Origin: Planococcus citri
Taxonomy: Eukaryota > Arthropoda > Insecta > Hemiptera > Pseudococcidae
Length of the DNA: 64,000 bases
Reading direction: 5' to 3'
Assembly: GCF_950023065.1 (NCBI RefSeq)
Contig: NC_088677.1
Span: 38,828,555-38,892,554 of the forward strand
Shown piece after piece: positions 62,831 to 64,000 of this stretch (position 1 is its first letter; every line of letters starts with the position of its first letter). Position numbers and translations under genes: made by a program. The notes under the pieces are model-generated. The model worked only from the letters and a program-made list of their open reading frames with translations, was not told the DNA's origin and made no database searches.

Positions 62831-64000
62831 CGAGATTTGTTAATGATTGAATGATACGATGAATTGATGTAAATATGACGAAGATGCAAAACGTAATCGT
62901 GAGGTGCAGCTTAGCAGTGCTGAAATTTTTTTGTCCAGCGGCAAGAAAATGTCTCGATGTAAAGATAAAGTTTACAATTTTCATTTAATTAATCACTTGA
63001 GATTTCTACTTCGAGAGGCGGGGGAGGGGTGTTTTCGTGTAAGGCCAGTGAACGATGTGAAAAATCGAAACAATTGGGTACCTAAGCGAATCGTTAACAA
63101 TGAATTTGATATTTTGATACTGATTTAATTTTGAATGATATTATTCTTTGTCGTGGTTCCGGTATTGATTTTGTTCTTTGCATATTGGATGTAAAATAAC
63201 TACTGAATTGTGATTTTTTTAAAAGACTATTGTCTGGGAATTCATCAAGTTAATGGATGAAATTGTGTCGGGGTTTGCAGTTTGAAAATTCCATGTTCTC
63301 TCGTGCTGGAGCTTGTAGTCGGAACGATTTAATTATAATCACGAGGAATTTCGAAAATATCAAATAGTTTAGTTCTACGTACTTGGTATGTCTTGTCACT
63401 TTAGGTATCAATGCTGAAGAGTTGAGTAACGCTTCCTACGGCGTTGGTGTTTATTTCATTTGCGTATGTTCACGCTTGATTAGTTTCTTTTTTCCTTTCG
63501 AAAACATTTTTCAGTTGAACGTATGTATTTACTAGGTATTCGAAATATGCCGGCATATATCATCTCGTGTACCTGATTTAGCAGCGTCAATAAGGAGAAG
63601 AAAAGAGAGGGTGACAGGTTGCGGAAAATTTTCAGCTGCGCGAATAAAAAATAAATAGGTACGTAAAATTCAGAAAAATATGAGAAAAAGAAGCTTACGC
63701 GAGTAAAATGGATGAAAAAATTTAGAGAAATTTATTTTTAATTTCAACATGGAAAAGTAGATTGGTAGGTAAATTAATTTTTTCAGATGTTGGAACCGTT
63801 GGAAAAACTGTATAGGCATCTCTGTTTCTTACCTATACTGATGGTAGCGAGAGCAACATGACAATAGTGCCTGTTTAATGGAAAAATTTCTATGGTTTAA
63901 CATCCTAAGAAATAATAAAATTAGCTAAATGAATAACTCGCCGGATTTGTGTAATGCTTTTTGAAAATGTAATTGCCTTTTTCAAAAATATTTACTTGGG
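62831..64000. other. Intergenic tail, no gene supported
   Basis: Short open frames only (up to about 74 codons at 62,904-63,128), with no recognisable domain or splice context. I see nothing else to annotate. Confidence 0.55.

Noticed and set aside
62904..63128. 74-codon plus-strand frame after vigilin
   Set aside because: No domain, lies past vigilin polyadenylation signals, composition like intergenic DNA.

Overview
This window is eukaryotic nuclear DNA, AT-rich and intron-rich, with GT-AG introns and short internal exons. It almost certainly comes from an insect. The evidence is an orcokinin neuropeptide precursor gene, a tandem pair of P-glycoprotein-type (ABCB) full transporters, a vigilin/Dp1-type multi-KH gene, and a non-coding fraction saturated with the motif GTAGGTA/TACCTAC. 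A hemipteran such as a mealybug or scale insect is my best guess from overall texture; this is inference only. LAYOUT: (1) About 1-17,357 (+) has no gene I can support. It is AT-rich and holds scattered repeats and a fold-back element at 6,236-6,954. It may be 5' intron or upstream DNA of the orcokinin gene. (2) 17,358-23,048 (+) holds three phase-compatible exons of an orcokinin precursor ending in 22 orcokinin copies; the signal-peptide exon was not found. A 631-bp terminal-inverted-repeat (TIR) element sits in its last intron. (3) 23,492-24,030 (-) is a complete three-exon RPA3 gene (replication protein A small subunit, 107 aa), convergent with orcokinin. (4) 24,277-25,274 is a non-autonomous TIR transposon flanked by TA. 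(5) 26,552-38,537 (-) is P-glycoprotein gene A: 31 coding exons, 1,448 aa, with an unusually long acidic linker and a long first extracellular loop. (6) 39,312-51,674 (-) is P-glycoprotein gene B: 26 coding exons, 1,287 aa, head-to-tail with gene A. Its introns carry a MITE (a second copy of which is also in gene B), a degenerate ~50-bp repeat field and a tRNA-like sequence. (7) 51,675-54,653 is the divergent intergenic region between gene B and vigilin, with a GC-rich duplicated block and a hairpin MITE. (8) 54,728-62,082 (+) is vigilin: 22 coding exons, 1,272 aa, 14 KH domains plus a degenerate N-terminal one. (9) 62,083-64,000 is vigilin 3' UTR and intergenic DNA. HOW THE GENES RELATE: they are not a pathway. 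The two ABC genes are a tandem duplication, since most of their coding exons have identical lengths. The other genes are unrelated housekeeping (RPA3, vigilin) or neurosecretory (orcokinin) genes. The exon models were assembled by hand from splice signals, reading phase and family homology; every coding sum is a multiple of three.
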